DNA of 64,000 bases from Auanema rhodensis. Lineage: Eukaryota; Nematoda; Chromadorea; Rhabditida; Rhabditidae. Under the pieces are notes generated by a model. The model was not told where the DNA came from. It ran no database searches and saw nothing but the letters and a program-made list of their open reading frames with translations. The position numbers were made by a program, and so were the translations under genes. The stretch is from the NCBI GenBank assembly GCA_964057225.1, contig OZ059894.1, positions 13,154,131 through 13,218,130 of the forward strand. Direction: 5' to 3'. Below, in pieces: positions 50,250 through 64,000 of this stretch; position 1 is the first letter of the stretch; every line of letters starts with the position of its first letter.

Positions 50250-51500
50250 AAAAAATAAAACATGAAAATATTTTATAATTTTCCAATTCATTTTACTCTA
50301 TTTTCTTCATTTAATCATGTTTCTTGGAACAATTTTAAATTTTACAATAATTTCGAAACAAATCATCCAGTTAATAATGTTTTTAACAGTAAAGTAGATA
50401 TAATTTTAATTATTTTGATACTCAAAAAATAAAACATGAAAATATTTTATAATTTTCCAATTCATTTTACTCCATTTTCTTCATTTAATCACGTATTTTG
50501 AAACAATCTCATATTTTTACAATAGTTTTGAAACAATTCATTCGTTCATTAAGATTTTAAACAGTGAAAAAAAAAAGTTTGAATATTTTGATACTCAAGA
50601 AATAAAACATGAAAATATTTTATAATATTCCAATTCATTTTACTCTATTTTCTTCATTTAATCATGTTTCTTGGAACAATTTTAAATTTCACAATAATTT
50701 CGAAACAAATCATCCAAATAATAATGTTTTTAACAGTAAAGTAGATATGATTTTAATTATTTTGATACTCAAAAAAGAAAACATGAAAATATTTTATAAT
50801 TTTCCAATTCATTTTACTCCATTTTCTTCATTTAATCACGTATTTTGAAACAATCTCATATTTTTACAATAGTTTTGAAACAATTCATTCGTTCATTAAG
50901 ATTTTAAACAGTGAAAAAAAAAAGTTTGAATATTTTGATACTCAAGAAATAAAACATGAAAATATTTTATAATATTCCAATTCATTTTACTCTATTTTCT
51001 TCATTTAATCATGTTTCTTGGAACAATTTTAAATTTTACAATAATTTCGAAACAAATCATCCAGTTAATAATGTTTTTAACTGTAAAGTAGATATAATTT
51101 TAATTTATTTGATACTCAAAAAATAAAACATAAAAATATTTCATAATTTTCCAATTCATTTTACTCCATTTTCTTCATTTAATCACGTATTTTGAAACAA
51201 TCTCATATTTTTACAATAGTTTTGAAACAATTCATTCGTTCATTGAGATTTGAAACATTAAAAACGATCTTAATTTGAATTTTCTGATACTAAAAAAATA
51301 AAACATGGAAATATTTTATAATTTTCCAATTCATTTTACTCCATTTTCTTCATTTAATCACATATTTTGAAACAATCTCAAATTTTTACAATAGTTTTGA
51401 AACAATTCATTCGTTCATTAAGATTTTAAACAATGAAAAAAAAAAGTTTGAATATTTTGAAACTCAAGAAATAAAACATGAAAATATTTTATAATTTTCC
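50250..51500. repeat. Right-arm copy of the AAAAAAGAAAAC / TTAACTGTAAAG module
   Basis: The same monomer sequence as at 11304-12100 and 20511-21300 recurs from 50609, with private changes (AAATTTCACAATAAT, CATCCAAATAATAATG, GATATGATTTT). In the next monomer TAATTTATTTGATAC near 51101 has one T fewer than other copies. It marks an older, diverged copy of the left-arm HOR module. Confidence 0.7.
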
Positions 51501-52539
51501 AATTCATTTTACTCCATTTTCTTCATTTAATCACGTATTTTGAAACAATCTCATATTTTTACAATAGTTTTGAAACAATTCATTCGTTCTGTAAGATTTT
51601 AAACAGTGAAAAAAAAAAGTTTAAATATTTTGATACTCAAGAAATAAAACATGAAAATATTTTATAATTTTCCAATTCATTTTACTCCATTTTCTTCATT
51701 TAATCACGTATTTTGAAACAATCTCAAATTTTTACAATAGTTTTGAAACAATTCATTCGTTCATTGAGATTTTAAACAGTGAAAAAAAAAGTTTGAATAT
51801 TTTGATACTCAAGAAATAAAACATGAAAATATTTTATAATTTTCCAATTCATTTTACTCTATTTTCTTCATTTAATCATGTTTCTTGGAACAATTTTAAA
51901 TTTTACAATAATTTCGAAACAAATCATCCAGTTAATAATGTTTTTAACAGTAAAGTAGATATAATTTTAATTATTTTGATACTCAAAAAATAAAACATGA
52001 AAATATTTTATAATTTTCCAATTCATTTTACTCCATTTTCTTCATTTAATCACGTATTTTGAAACAATCTCAAATTTTTACAATAGTTTTGAAACAATTC
52101 ATTCGTTCATTAAGATTTTAAACAATGAAAAAAAAAAGTTTGAATATTTTGAAACTCAAGAAATAAAACATGAAAATATTTTATAATTTTCCAATTCATT
52201 TTACTCCATTTTCTTCATTTAATCACGTATTTTGAAACAATCTCAAATTTTTACAATAGTTTTGAAACAATTCATTCGTTCATTAAGATTTTAAACAGTG
52301 AAAAAAAAAAGTTTGAATATTTTGATACTAAAAAAATAAAACATGAAAATATTTTAAAATTTTCCAATTCATTTTACTCTATTTTTTTCATTCAATCACG
52401 TATTTTGAAACAATCTCAAATTTTTACAATAGTTTTGAAACAATTCATTCGTTCATTGAGATTTTAAACAGTGAAAAAAAAAGTTTGAATATTTTGATAC
52501 TCAAGAAATAAAACATGAAAATATTTCATAATTTTCCAA

Positions 52540-52740
52540 TTCATTTTACTCAACAACAATTCATTCGTTCATTAAGATTTGAAACATTAAAAACGATCTT
52601 AAATTGAATTTTCTGATACTAAGAAAATAAAACATGGAAATATTTTATAAAAACGATCTTAAATTGAATTTTCTGATACTAAGAAAATAAAACATGGAAA
52701 TATTTTATAATTTTCCAATTCATTTTCATTCAATCACGTA
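52540..52740. repeat. Rearranged monomers with a 60-bp tandem duplication
   Basis: Satellite phase breaks at about 52551, where TTTTACT runs into CAACAACAATTCATTCG, deleting most of a monomer's middle. Bases 52591-52650 are then repeated exactly as 52651-52710 (unit starts AAACGATCTTAAATTG and ends TATTTTATAA). Finally CATTTTCATTCAATCACG near 52723 lacks about a dozen bases seen in other monomers. This is the most disordered place in either arm. Confidence 0.85.
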
Positions 52741-52950
52741 TTTTAAAACAATCTCAAATTTTTACAATAGTTTTGAAACAATTCATTCGTTCATTAAGAT
52801 TTTAAACAGTGAAAAAAAAAAGTTTGAATATTTTGATACTCAAGAAATAAAACATGGAAATATTTTATAATTTTCCAATTCATTTTACTCCATTTTCTTC
52901 ATTTAATCACGTATTTTGAAACAATCTCAAATTTTTACAATAGTTTTGAA

Positions 52951-55900
52951 ACAATTCATTCGTTTTGTAAGATTTTAAACAGTGAAAAAAAAAAGTTTGA
53001 ATATTTTGAAACTCAAGAAATAAAACATGAAAATATTTTATAATATTCCAATTCATTTTACTCTATTTTCTTCATTTAATCATGTTTCTTGGAACAATTT
53101 TAAATTTTACAATAATTTCGAAACAAATCATCCAGTTAATAATGTTTTTAACAGTAAAGTAGATATAATTTTAATTATTTTGATACTCAAAAAATAAAAC
53201 ATAAAAATATTTTATAATTTTCCAATTCATTTTACTCCATTTTCTTCATTTAATCACGTATTTTGAAACAATCTCATATTTTTACAATAGTTTTGAAACA
53301 ATTCATTCGTTCATTGAGATTTGAAACATTAAAAACGATCTTAATTTGAATTTTTTGATACTAAAAAAATAAAACATGGAAATATTTTATAATTTTCCAA
53401 TTCATTTTACTCCATTTTCTTCATTTAATCACGTATTTTGAAACAATCTCAAATTTTTACAATAGTTTTGAAACAATTCATTCGTTCATTAAGATTTTAA
53501 ACAAGGAAAAAAAAAGTTTGAATATTTTGAAACTCAAGAAATAAAACATGAAAATATTTTATAATTTTCCAATTCATTTTACTCCATTTTCTTCATTTAA
53601 TCACGTATTTTGAAACAATCTCATATTTTTACAATAGTTTTGAAACAATTCATTCGTTCTGTATGATTTTAAACAGTGAAAAAAAAAAGTTTAAATATTT
53701 TGATACTCAAGAAATAAAACATGAAAATATTTTATAATTTTCCAATTCATTTTACTCCATTTTCTTTATTTAATCACGTATTTTGAAACAATCTCAAATT
53801 TTTACAATAGTTTTGAAACAATTCATTCGTTCATTGAGATTTTAAACAGTGAAAAAAAAAGTTTGAATATTTTGATACTAAAAAAATAAAACATGAAAAT
53901 ATTTTAAAATTTTCCAATTCATTTTACTCTATTTTCTTCATTTAATCATGTTTCTTGGAACAATTTTAAATTTTACAATAATTTCGAAACAAATCATCCA
54001 GTTAATAATGTTTTTAACAGTAAAGTAGATATAATTTTAATTATTTTGATACTCAAAAAATAAAACATGAAAATATTTTATAATTTTCCAATTCATTTTA
54101 CTCCATTTTCTTCATTTAATCACGTATTTTGAAACAATCTCATATTTTTACAATAGTTTTGAAACAATTCATTCGTTCATTAAGATTTTAAACAGTGAAA
54201 AAAAAAGTTTGAATATTTTGATACTCAAGAAATAAAACATGAAAATATTTTATAATTTTCCAATTCATTTTACTCTATTTTCTTCATTTAATCATGTTTC
54301 TTGGAACAATTTTAATTTTTACAATGATTTCGAAACAAATCATTCATTTAATAATGTTTTTAACAGTGAAGAAGATATAATTTTAAATATTTTGATACTC
54401 AAAAAATAAAACATGAAAATATTTTAAAATTTTCCAATTCATTTTACTCTATTTTTTTCATTCAATCACGTATTTTGAAACAATCTCAAATTTTTACAAT
54501 AGTTTTGAAACAATTCATTCGTTCATTAAGATTTTAAACAGTGAAAAAAAAAAGTTTGAATATTTTGATACTCAAGAAATAAAACATGGAAATATTTTAT
54601 AATTTTCCAATTCATTTTACTCCATTTTCTTCATTTAATCACGTATTTTGAAACAATCTCAAATTTTTACAATAGTTTTGAAACAATTCATTCGTTTTGT
54701 AAGATTTTAAACAGTGAAAAAAAAAAGTTTGAATATTTTGAAACTCAAGAAATAAAACATGAAAATATTTTATAATATTCCAATTCATTTTACTCTATTT
54801 TCTTCATTTAATCATGTTTCTTGGAACAATTTTAAATTTTACAATAATTTCGAAACAAATCATCCAGTTAATAATGTTTTTAACAGTAAAGTAGAGATAA
54901 TTTTAATTATTTTGATACTCAAAAAATAAAACATAAAAATATTTTATAATTTTCCAATTCATTTTACTCCATTTTCTTCATTTAATCACGTATTTTGAAA
55001 CAATCTCATATTTTTACAATAGTTTTGAAACAATTCATTCGTTCATTGAGATTTGAAACATTAAAAACGATCTTAATTTGAATTTTTTGATACTAAAAAA
55101 ATAAAACATGGAAATATTTTATAATTTTCCAATTCATTTTACTCCATTTTCTTCATTTAATCACGTATTTTGAAACAATCTCAAATTTTTACAATAGTTT
55201 TGAAACAATTCATTCGTTCATTAAGATTTTAAACAATGAAAAAAAAAAGTTTGAATATTTTGAAACTCAAGAAATAAAACATGAAAATATTTTATAATTT
55301 TCCAATTCATTTTACTCCATTTTCTTCATTTAATCACGTATTTTGAAACAATCTCATATTTTTACAATAGTTTTGAAACAATTCATTCGTTCTGTAAGAT
55401 TTTAAACAGTGAAAAAAAAAAGTTTAAATATTTTGATACTCAAGAAATAAAACATGAAAATATTTTATATTTTTCCAATTCATTTTACTCCATTTTCTTT
55501 ATTTAATCACGTATTTTGAAACAATCTCAAATTTTTACAATAGTTTTGAAACAATTCATTCGTTCATTAAGATTTTAAACAGTGAAAAAAAAAAGTTTGA
55601 ATATTTTGATACTAAAAAAATAAAACATGAAAATATTTTAAAATTTTCCAATTCATTTTACTCTATTTTCTTCATTTAATCACGTATTTTGAAACAATCT
55701 CAAATTTTTACAATAGTTTTGAAACAATTCATTCGTTTTGTAAGATTTTAAACAGTGAAAAAAAAAAGTTTGAATATTTTGAAACTCAAGAAATAAAACA
55801 TGAAAATATTTTATAATATTCCAATTCATTTTACTCTATTTTCTTCATTTAATCATGTTTCTTGGAACAATTTTAAATTTTACAATAATTTCGAAACAAA

Positions 55901-56700
55901 TCATCCAGTTAATAATGTTTTTAACAGTAAAGTAGATATAATTTTAATTATTTTGATACTCAAAAAATAAAACATAAAAATATTTTATAATTTTCCAATT
56001 CATTTTACTCCATTTTCTTCATTTAATCCCGTATTTTGAAACAATCTCATATTTTTACAATAGTTTTGAAACAATTCATTCGTTCATTGAGATTTGAAAC
56101 ATTAAAAACGATCTTAATTTGAATTTTTTGATACTAAAAAAATAAAACATGGAAATATTTTATAATTTTCCAGTTCATTTTACTCCATTTTCTTCATTTA
56201 ATCACGTATTTTGAAACAATCTCAAATTTTTACAATAGTTTTGAAACAATTCATTCGTTCATTAAGATTTTAAACAATGAAAAAAAAAAGTTTGAATATT
56301 TTGAAACTCAAGAAATAAAACATGAAAATATTTTATAATTTTCCAATTCATTTTAATCCATTTTCTTCATTTAATCACGTATTTTGAAACAATCTCATAT
56401 TTTTACAATAGTTTTGAAACAATTCATTCGTTCTGTAAGATTTTAAACAGTGAAAAAAAAAAGTTTAAATATTTTGATACTCAAGAAATAAAACATGAAA
56501 ATATTTTATAATTTTCCAATTCATTTTACTCCATTTTCTTTATTTAATCACGTATTTTGAAACAATCTCAAATTTTTACAATAGTTTTGAAACAATTCAT
56601 TCGTTCATTAAGATTTTAAACAGTGAAAAAAAAAAGTTTGAATATTTTGATACTAAAAAAATAAAACATGAAAATATATTAAAATTTTCCAATTCATTTT
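52951..56700. repeat. HOR block marked by CGTTTTGTAAG
   Basis: The variant TTCGTTTTGTAAG lies near 52960, 54692 and 55733, spaced 1732 and 1041 bp (ten and six monomers). Each is followed by the same series: TTTTATAATATTCC monomer, ACATAAAAATATT monomer, GAATTTTTTGATAC monomer, then CTGTA(A/T)GATT. The shorter spacing lacks a four-monomer block. Confidence 0.7.
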
Positions 56701-57199
56701 ACTCTATTTTCTTCATTTAATCACGTATTTTGAAACAATCTCAAATTTTTACAATAGTTTTGAAACAATTCATTCGTTCATTGAGATTTTAAACAGTGAA
56801 AAAAAAAGTTTGAATATTTTGATACTCAAGAAATAAAACATGAAAATATTTTATAATTTTCCAATTCATTTTACTCTATTTTCTTCATTTAATCATGTTT
56901 CTTGGAACAATTTTAATTTTTACAATGATTTCGAAACAAATCATTCATTTAATAATGTTTTTAACAGTGAAGAAGATATAATTTTAAATATTTTGATACT
57001 CAAAAAATAAAACATGAAAATATTTTAAAATTTTCCAATTCATTTTACTCTATTTTTTTCATTCAATCACGTATTTTGAAACAATCTCAAATTTTTACAA
57101 TAGTTTTGAAACAATTCATTCGTTCATTAAGATTTTAAACAGTGAAAAAAAAAAGTTTGAATATTTTGATACTCAAGAAATAAAACATGAAAATATTTT

Positions 57200-60100
57200 A
57201 TAATTTTCCAATTCATTTTACTCTATTTTCTTCATTTAATCATGTTTCTTGGAACAATTTTAAATTTTACAATAATTTCGAAACAAATCATCCAGTTAAT
57301 AATGTTTTTAACAGTAAAGTAGATATAATTTTAGTTATTTTGATACTCAAAAAATAAAACATAAAAATATTTTATAATTTTCCAATTCATTTTACTCCAT
57401 TTTCTTCATTTAATCACGTATTTTGAAACAATCTCATATTTTTACAATAGTTTTGAAACAATTCATTCGTTCATTGAGATTTGAAACATTAAAAACGATC
57501 TTAATTTGAATTTTCTGATACTAAAAAAATAAAACATGGAAATATTTTATAATTTTCCAATTCATTTTACTCCATTTTCTTCATTTAATCACGTATTTTG
57601 AAACAATCTCAAATTTTTACAATAGTTTTGAAACAATTCATTCGTTCATTAAGATTTTAAACAGTGAAAAAAAAAGTTTGAATATTTTGATACTCAAGAA
57701 ATAAAACATGAAAATATTTTATAATTTTCCAATTCATTTTACTCTATTTTCTTCATTTAATCATGTTTCTTGGAACAATTTTAAATTTTACAATAATTTC
57801 GAAACAAATCATTCATTTAATAATGTTTTTAACAGTGAAGAAGATATAATTTTAAATATTTTGATACTCAAAAAATAAAACATGAAAATATTTTAAAATT
57901 TTCCAATTCATTTTACTCTATTTTTTTCATTCAATCACGTATTTTGAAACAATCTCAAATTTTTACAATAATATCGAAACAAATCATCCAGTTAATAATG
58001 TTTTTAACAGTAAAGTAGATATAATTTTAGTTATTTTGATACTCAAAAAATAAAACATAAAAATATTTTATAATTTTTCAATTCATTTTACTCCATTTTC
58101 TTCATTTAATCACGTATTTTGAAACAATCTCATATTTTTACAATAGTTTTGAAACAATTCATTCGTTCATTGAGATTTGAAACATTAAAAACGATCTTAA
58201 TTTGAATTTTCTGATACTAAAAAAATAAAACATGGAAATATTTTATAATTTTCCAATTCATTTTACTCCATTTTCTTCATTTAATCACGTATTTTGAAAC
58301 AATCTCAAATTTTTACAATAGTTTTGAAACAATTCATTCGTTCATTAAGATTTTAAACAGTGAAAAAAAAAGTTTGAATATTTTGATACTAAAAAAATAA
58401 AACATGAAAATATTTTAAAATTTTCCAATTCATTTTACTCTATTTTCTTCATTTAATCACGTATTTTGAAACAATCTCAAATTTTTACAATAGTTTTGAA
58501 ACAATTCATTCGTTCATTGAGATTTTAAACAGTGAAAAAAAAAGTTTGAATATTTTGATACTCAAGAAATAAAACATGAAAATATTTTATAATTTTCCAA
58601 TTCATTTTACTCTATTTTCTTCATTTAATCATGTTTCTTGGAACAATTTTAAATTTTACAATAATTTCGAAACAAATCATTCATTTAATAATGTTTTTAA
58701 CAGTGAAGAAGATATAATTTTAAATATTTTGATACTCAAAAAATAAAACATGAAAATATTTTAAAATTTTCCAATTCATTTTACTCTATTTTTTTCATTC
58801 AATCACGTATTTTGAAACAATCTCAAATTTTTACAATAATATCGAAACAAATCATCCAGTTAATAATGTTTTTAACAGTAAAAAAGATATAATTTTGAAT
58901 ATTTTGATACTCAAGAAATAAAACATGAAAATATTTTATAATTTTCCAATTCATTTTACTCCATTTTCTTCATTTAATCACGTATTTTGAAACAATCTCA
59001 TATTTTTACAATAGTTTTGAAACAATTCATTCGTTCATTGAGATTTGAAACATTAAAAACGATCTTAATTTGAATTTTCTGATACTAAGAAAATAAAACA
59101 TGGAAATATTTTATAATTTTCCAATTCATTTTACTCCATTTTCTTCATTTAATCACGTATTTTGAAACAATCTCATATTTTTACAATAGTTTTGAAACAA
59201 TTCATTCGTTCATTGAGATTTGAAACATTAAAAACGATCTTAATTTGAATTTTCTGATACTAAGAAAATAAAACATGGAAATATTTTATAATTTTCCAAT
59301 TCATTTTACTCCATTTTCTTCATTTAATCACGTATTTTGAAACAATCTCAAATTTTTACAATAGTTTTGAAACAATTCATTCGTTTTGTAAGATTTTAAA
59401 CAGTGAAAAAAAAAAGTTTGAATATTTTGAAACTCAAGAAATAAAACATGAAAATATTTTATAATATTCCAATTCATTTTACTCTATTTTCTTCATTTAA
59501 TCATGTTTCTTGGAACAATTTTAAATTTTACAATAATTTCGAAACAAATCATCCAGTTAATAATGTTTTTAACAGTAAAGTAGATATAATTTTAGTTATT
59601 TTGATACTCAAAAAATAAAACATAAAAATATTTTATAATTTTCCAATTCATTTTACTCCATTTTCTTCATTTAATCACGTATTTTGAAACAATCTCATAT
59701 TTTTACAATAGTTTTGAAACAATTCATTCGTTCATTGAGATTTGAAACATTAAAAACGATCTTAATTTGAATTTTCTGATACTAAAAAAATAAAACATGG
59801 AAATATTTTATAATTTTCCAATTCATTTTACTCCATTTTCTTCATTTAATCACGTATTTTGAAACAATCTCAAATTTTTACAATAGTTTTGAAACAATTC
59901 ATTCGTTCATTAAGATTTTAAACAGTGAAAAAAAAAGTTTGAATATTTTGATACTAAAAAAATAAAACATGAAAATATTTTAAAATTTTCCAATTCATTT
60001 TACTCTATTTTCTTCATTTAATCACGTATTTTGAAACAATCTCAAATTTTTACAATAGTTTTGAAACAATTCATTCGTTCATTGAGATTTTAAACAGTGA

Positions 60101-63100
60101 AAAAAAAAGTTTGAATATTTTGATACTCAAGAAATAAAACATGAAAATATTTTATAATTTTCCAATTCATTTTACTCTATTTTCTTCATTTAATCATGTT
60201 TCTTGGAACAATTTTAAATTTTACAATAATTTCGAAACAAATCATTCATTTAATAATGTTTTTAACAGTGAAGAAGATATAATTTTAAATATTTTGATAC
60301 TCAAAAAATAAAACATGAAAATATTTTAAAATTTTCCAATTCATTTTACTCTATTTTTTTCATTCAATCACGTATTTTGAAACAATCTCAAATTTTTACA
60401 ATAATATCGAAACAAATCATCCAGTTAATAATGTTTTTAACAGTAAAGTAGATATAATTTTAGTTATTTTGATACTCAAAAAATAAAACATAAAAATATT
60501 TTATAATTTTCCAATTCATTTTACTCCATTTTCTTCATTTAATCACGTATTTTGAAACAATCTCATATTTTTACAATAGTTTTGAAACAATTCATTCGTT
60601 CATTGAGATTTGAAACATTAAAAACGATCTTAATTTGAATTTTCTGATACTAAAAAAATAAAACATGGAAATATTTTATAATTTTCCAATTCATTTTACT
60701 CCATTTTCTTCATTTAATCACGTATTTTGAAACAATCTCAAATTTTTACAATAGTTTTGAAACAATTCATTCGTTCATTGAGATTTGAAACATTAAAAAC
60801 GATCTTAATTTGAATTTTCTGATACTAAAAAAATAAAACATGGAAATATTTTATAATTTTCCAATTCATTTTACTCCATTTTCTTCATTTAATCACGTAT
60901 TTTGAAACAATCTCAAATTTTTACAATAGTTTTGAAACAATTCATTCGTTCATTAAGATTTTAAACAGTGAAAAAAAAAGTTTGAATATTTTGATACTAA
61001 AAAAATAAAACATGAAAATATTTTAAAATTTTCCAATTCATTTTACTCTATTTTCTTCATTTAATCACGTATTTTGAAACAATCTCAAATTTTTACAATA
61101 GTTTTGAAACAATTCATTCGTTCATTGAGATTTTAAACAGTGAAAAAAAAAGTTTGAATATTTTGATACTCAAGAAATAAAACATGAAAATATTTTATAA
61201 TTTTCCAATTCATTTTACTCTATTTTCTTCATTTAATCATGTTTCTTGGAACAATTTTAAATTTTACAATAATTTCGAAACAAATCATTCATTTAATAAT
61301 GTTTTTAACAGTGAAGAAGATATAATTTTAAATATTTTGATACTCAAAAAATAAAACATGAAAATATTTTAAAATTTTCCAATTCATTTTACTCTATTTT
61401 TTTCATTCAATCACGTATTTTGAAACAATCTCAAATTTTTACAATAATATCGAAACAAATCATCCAGTTAATAATGTTTTTAACAGTAAAAAAGATATAA
61501 TTTTGAATATTTTGATACTCAAGAAATAAAACATGAAAATATTTTATAATTTTCCAATTCATTTTACTCCATTTTCTTCATTTAATCACGTATTTTGAAA
61601 CAATCTCATATTTTTACAATAGTTTTGAAACAATTCATTCGTTCATTGAGATTTGAAACATTAAAAACGATCTTAATTTGAATTTTCTGATACTAAGAAA
61701 ATAAAACATGGAAATATTTTATAATTTTCCAATTCATTTTACTCCATTTTCTTCATTTAATCACGTATTTTGAAACAATCTCAAATTTTTACAATAGTTT
61801 TGAAACAATTCATTCGTTTTGTAAGATTTTAAACAGTGAAAAAAAAAAGTTTGAATATTTTGAAACTCAAGAAATAAAACATGAAAATATTTTATAATAT
61901 TCCAATTCATTTTACTCTATTTTCTTCATTTAATCATGTTTCTTGGAACAATTTTAAATTTTACAATAATTTCGAAACAAATCATCCAGTTAATAATGTT
62001 TTTAACAGTAAAGTAGATATAATTTTAGTTATTTTGATACTCAAAAAATAAAACATGAAAATATTTTAAAATTTTCCAATTCATTTTACTCTATTTTTTT
62101 CATTCAATCACGTATTTTGAAACAATCTCAAATTTTTACAATAATATCGAAACAAATCATCCAGTTAATAATGTTTTTAACAGTGAAGAAGATATAATTT
62201 TAAATATTTTGATACTCAAAAAATAAAACATGAAAATATTTTAAAATTTTCCAATTCATTTTACTCTATTTTTTTCATTCAATCACGTATTTTGAAACAA
62301 TCTCAAATTTTTACAATAATATCGAAACAAATCATCCAGTTAATAATGTTTTTAACAGTAAAAAAGATATAATTTTGAATATTTTGATACTCAAGAAATA
62401 AAACATGAAAATATTTTATAATTTTCCAATTCATTTTACTCCATTTTCTTCATTTAATCACGTATTTTGAAACAATCTCAAATTTTTACAATAGTTTTGA
62501 AACAATTCATTCGTTTTGTAAGATTTTAAACAGTGAAAAAAAAAAGTTTGAATATTTTGAAACTCAAGAAATAAAACATGAAAATATTTTATAATATTCC
62601 AATTCATTTTACTCTATTTTCTTCATTTAATCATGTTTCTTGGAACAATTTTAAATTTTACAATAATTTCGAAACAAATCATCCAGTTAATAATGTTTTT
62701 AACAGTAAAGTAGATATAATTTTAATTATTTTGATACTCAAAAAATAAAACATAAAAATATTTTATAATTTTCCAATTCATTTTACTCCATTTTCTTCAT
62801 TTAATCACGTATTTTGAAACAATCTCATATTTTTACAATAGTTTTGAAACAATTCATTCGTTCATTGAGATTTGAAACATTAAAAACGATCTTAATTTGA
62901 ATTTTCTGATACTAAAAAAATAAAACATGGAAATATTTTATAATTTTCCAATTCATTTTACTCCATTTTCTTCATTTAATCACGTATTTTGAAACAATCT
63001 CAAATTTTTACAATAGTTTTGAAACAATTCATTCGTTCATTAAGATTTTAAACAGTGAAAAAAAAAGTTTGAATATTTTGATACTAAAAAAATAAAACAT

Positions 63101-64000
63101 GAAAATATTTTAAAATTTTCCAATTCATTTTACTCTATTTTCTTCATTTAATCACGTATTTTGAAACAATCTCAAATTTTTACAATAGTTTTGAAACAAT
63201 TCATTCGTTCATTGAGATTTTAAACAGTGAAAAAAAAAGTTTGAATATTTTGATACTCAAGAAATAAAACATGAAAATATTTTATAATTTTCCAATTCAT
63301 TTTACTCTATTTTCTTCATTTAATCATGTTTCTTGGAACAATTTTAAATTTTACAATAATTTCGAAACAAATCATTCATTTAATAATGTTTTTAACAGTG
63401 AAGAAGATATAATTTTAAATATTTTGATACTCAAAAAATAAAACATGAAAATATTTTAAAATTTTCCAATTCATTTTACTCTATTTTTTTCATTCAATCA
63501 CGTATTTTGAAACAATCTCAAATTTTTACAATAATATCGAAACAAATCATCCAGTTAATAATGTTTTTAACAGTAAAAAAGATATAATTTTGAATATTTT
63601 GATACTCAAGAAATAAAACATGAAAATATTTTATAATTTTCCAATTCATTTTACTCCATTTTCTTCATTTAATCACGTATTTTGAAACAATCTCATATTT
63701 TTACAATAGTTTTGAAACAATTCATTCGTTCATTGAGATTTGAAACATTAAAAACGATCTTAATTTGAATTTTCTGATACTAAAAAAATAAAACATGGAA
63801 ATATTTTATAATTTTCCAATTCATTTTACTCCATTTTCTTCATTTAATCACGTATTTTGAAACAATCTCAAATTTTTACAATAGTTTTGAAACAATTCAT
63901 TCGTTCATTGAGATTTGAAACATTAAAAACGATCTTAATTTGAATTTTCTGATACTAAAAAAATAAAACATGAAAATATTTTAAAATTTTCCAATTCATT
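57200..64000. repeat. HOR block marked by ACAATAATATCG
   Basis: The variant ACAATAATATCGAAAC lies near 57970, 58838, 60403, 61446, 62143, 62318 and 63533. The gaps are close to 5, 9, 6, 4, 1 and 7 monomers. CGTTTTGTAAG variants at 59381, 61814 and 62511 are 14 and 4 monomers apart. Duplicated and deleted blocks are always whole monomers, the signature of unequal exchange in register. Confidence 0.7.

Larger units (their letters stand above)
45863..64000. repeat. AT-rich satellite array, right arm
   Basis: Same monomer family, orientation and length as the left arm. It starts mid-monomer: 41329-41443 (115 bp) plus 45863-45921 (59 bp) make one exact 174-bp monomer. Beyond about 52 kb local variants appear that are rare or absent in the left arm: TTTTTTTCATTCAATCACG, ACAATAATATCGAAAC, CGTTTTGTAAG and ATTTTAGTTATTTTG. 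No gene is seen in this arm. Confidence 0.97.

Noticed and set aside
1-64000. Organellar AT-rich region
   Set aside because: No tRNA, rRNA or organellar protein genes. Long HOR satellites with a DIRS insertion are typical of nuclear heterochromatin.

Overview
This is a eukaryotic window made almost entirely of one AT-rich tandem satellite, interrupted once by a nearly complete DIRS-type (tyrosine-recombinase) retrotransposon. No prokaryotic gene organisation is present. The species cannot be named from the sequence. DIRS elements occur in many animals, fungi and amoebae. The very long homogeneous satellite with a nucleosome-sized monomer points to centromeric or pericentromeric heterochromatin.

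Layout: (1) 1-41438, left satellite arm. Monomers are about 174 bp, all in the same orientation, and fall into at least three sequence types. They are arranged in nested higher-order repeats (HORs): 6-mer, 8-mer, 9-mer, 10-mer, 12-mer and 16-mer, with differences that are whole numbers of monomers. (2) 41439-45862, a 4.4-kb DIRS-like element, coding on the minus strand, with a visibly more balanced base composition than its surroundings. (3) 45863-64000, right satellite arm, beginning in the same monomer that the element interrupts, and carrying its own HOR variants.

The element carries the DIRS hallmarks. It has 143-bp inverted terminal repeats that are identical, unequal outer extensions (48 bp left, 10 bp right), and an internal complementary region (ICR, 41810-41886) that is complementary to both outer ends placed next to each other. 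A long minus-strand ORF encodes a Gag-like N-terminus, reverse transcriptase, RNase H and a DIRS C-terminal domain. A second, overlapping ORF encodes a tyrosine recombinase with the R...HxxR...Y residues. Each repeat carries an inward-facing TATA box with an initiator-like TCAG 31 bp downstream, so the right copy would drive the genes and the left copy an antisense RNA. In the DIRS model, reverse transcriptase copies the RNA, the ICR acts as a splint to join the two ends into a circle, and the recombinase inserts the circle at a short matching core. Here that core is TAATA, present at both ends, in the ICR and in the undisturbed satellite.

Two departures stand out. The RT ORF ends at a TGA exactly where the family usually has a conserved Trp, and recognisable tail sequence continues in frame for 44 more codons. 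The recombinase frame has no ATG before its core-binding region. Short open frames inside the satellite are by-products of the repeat and are not annotated as genes.
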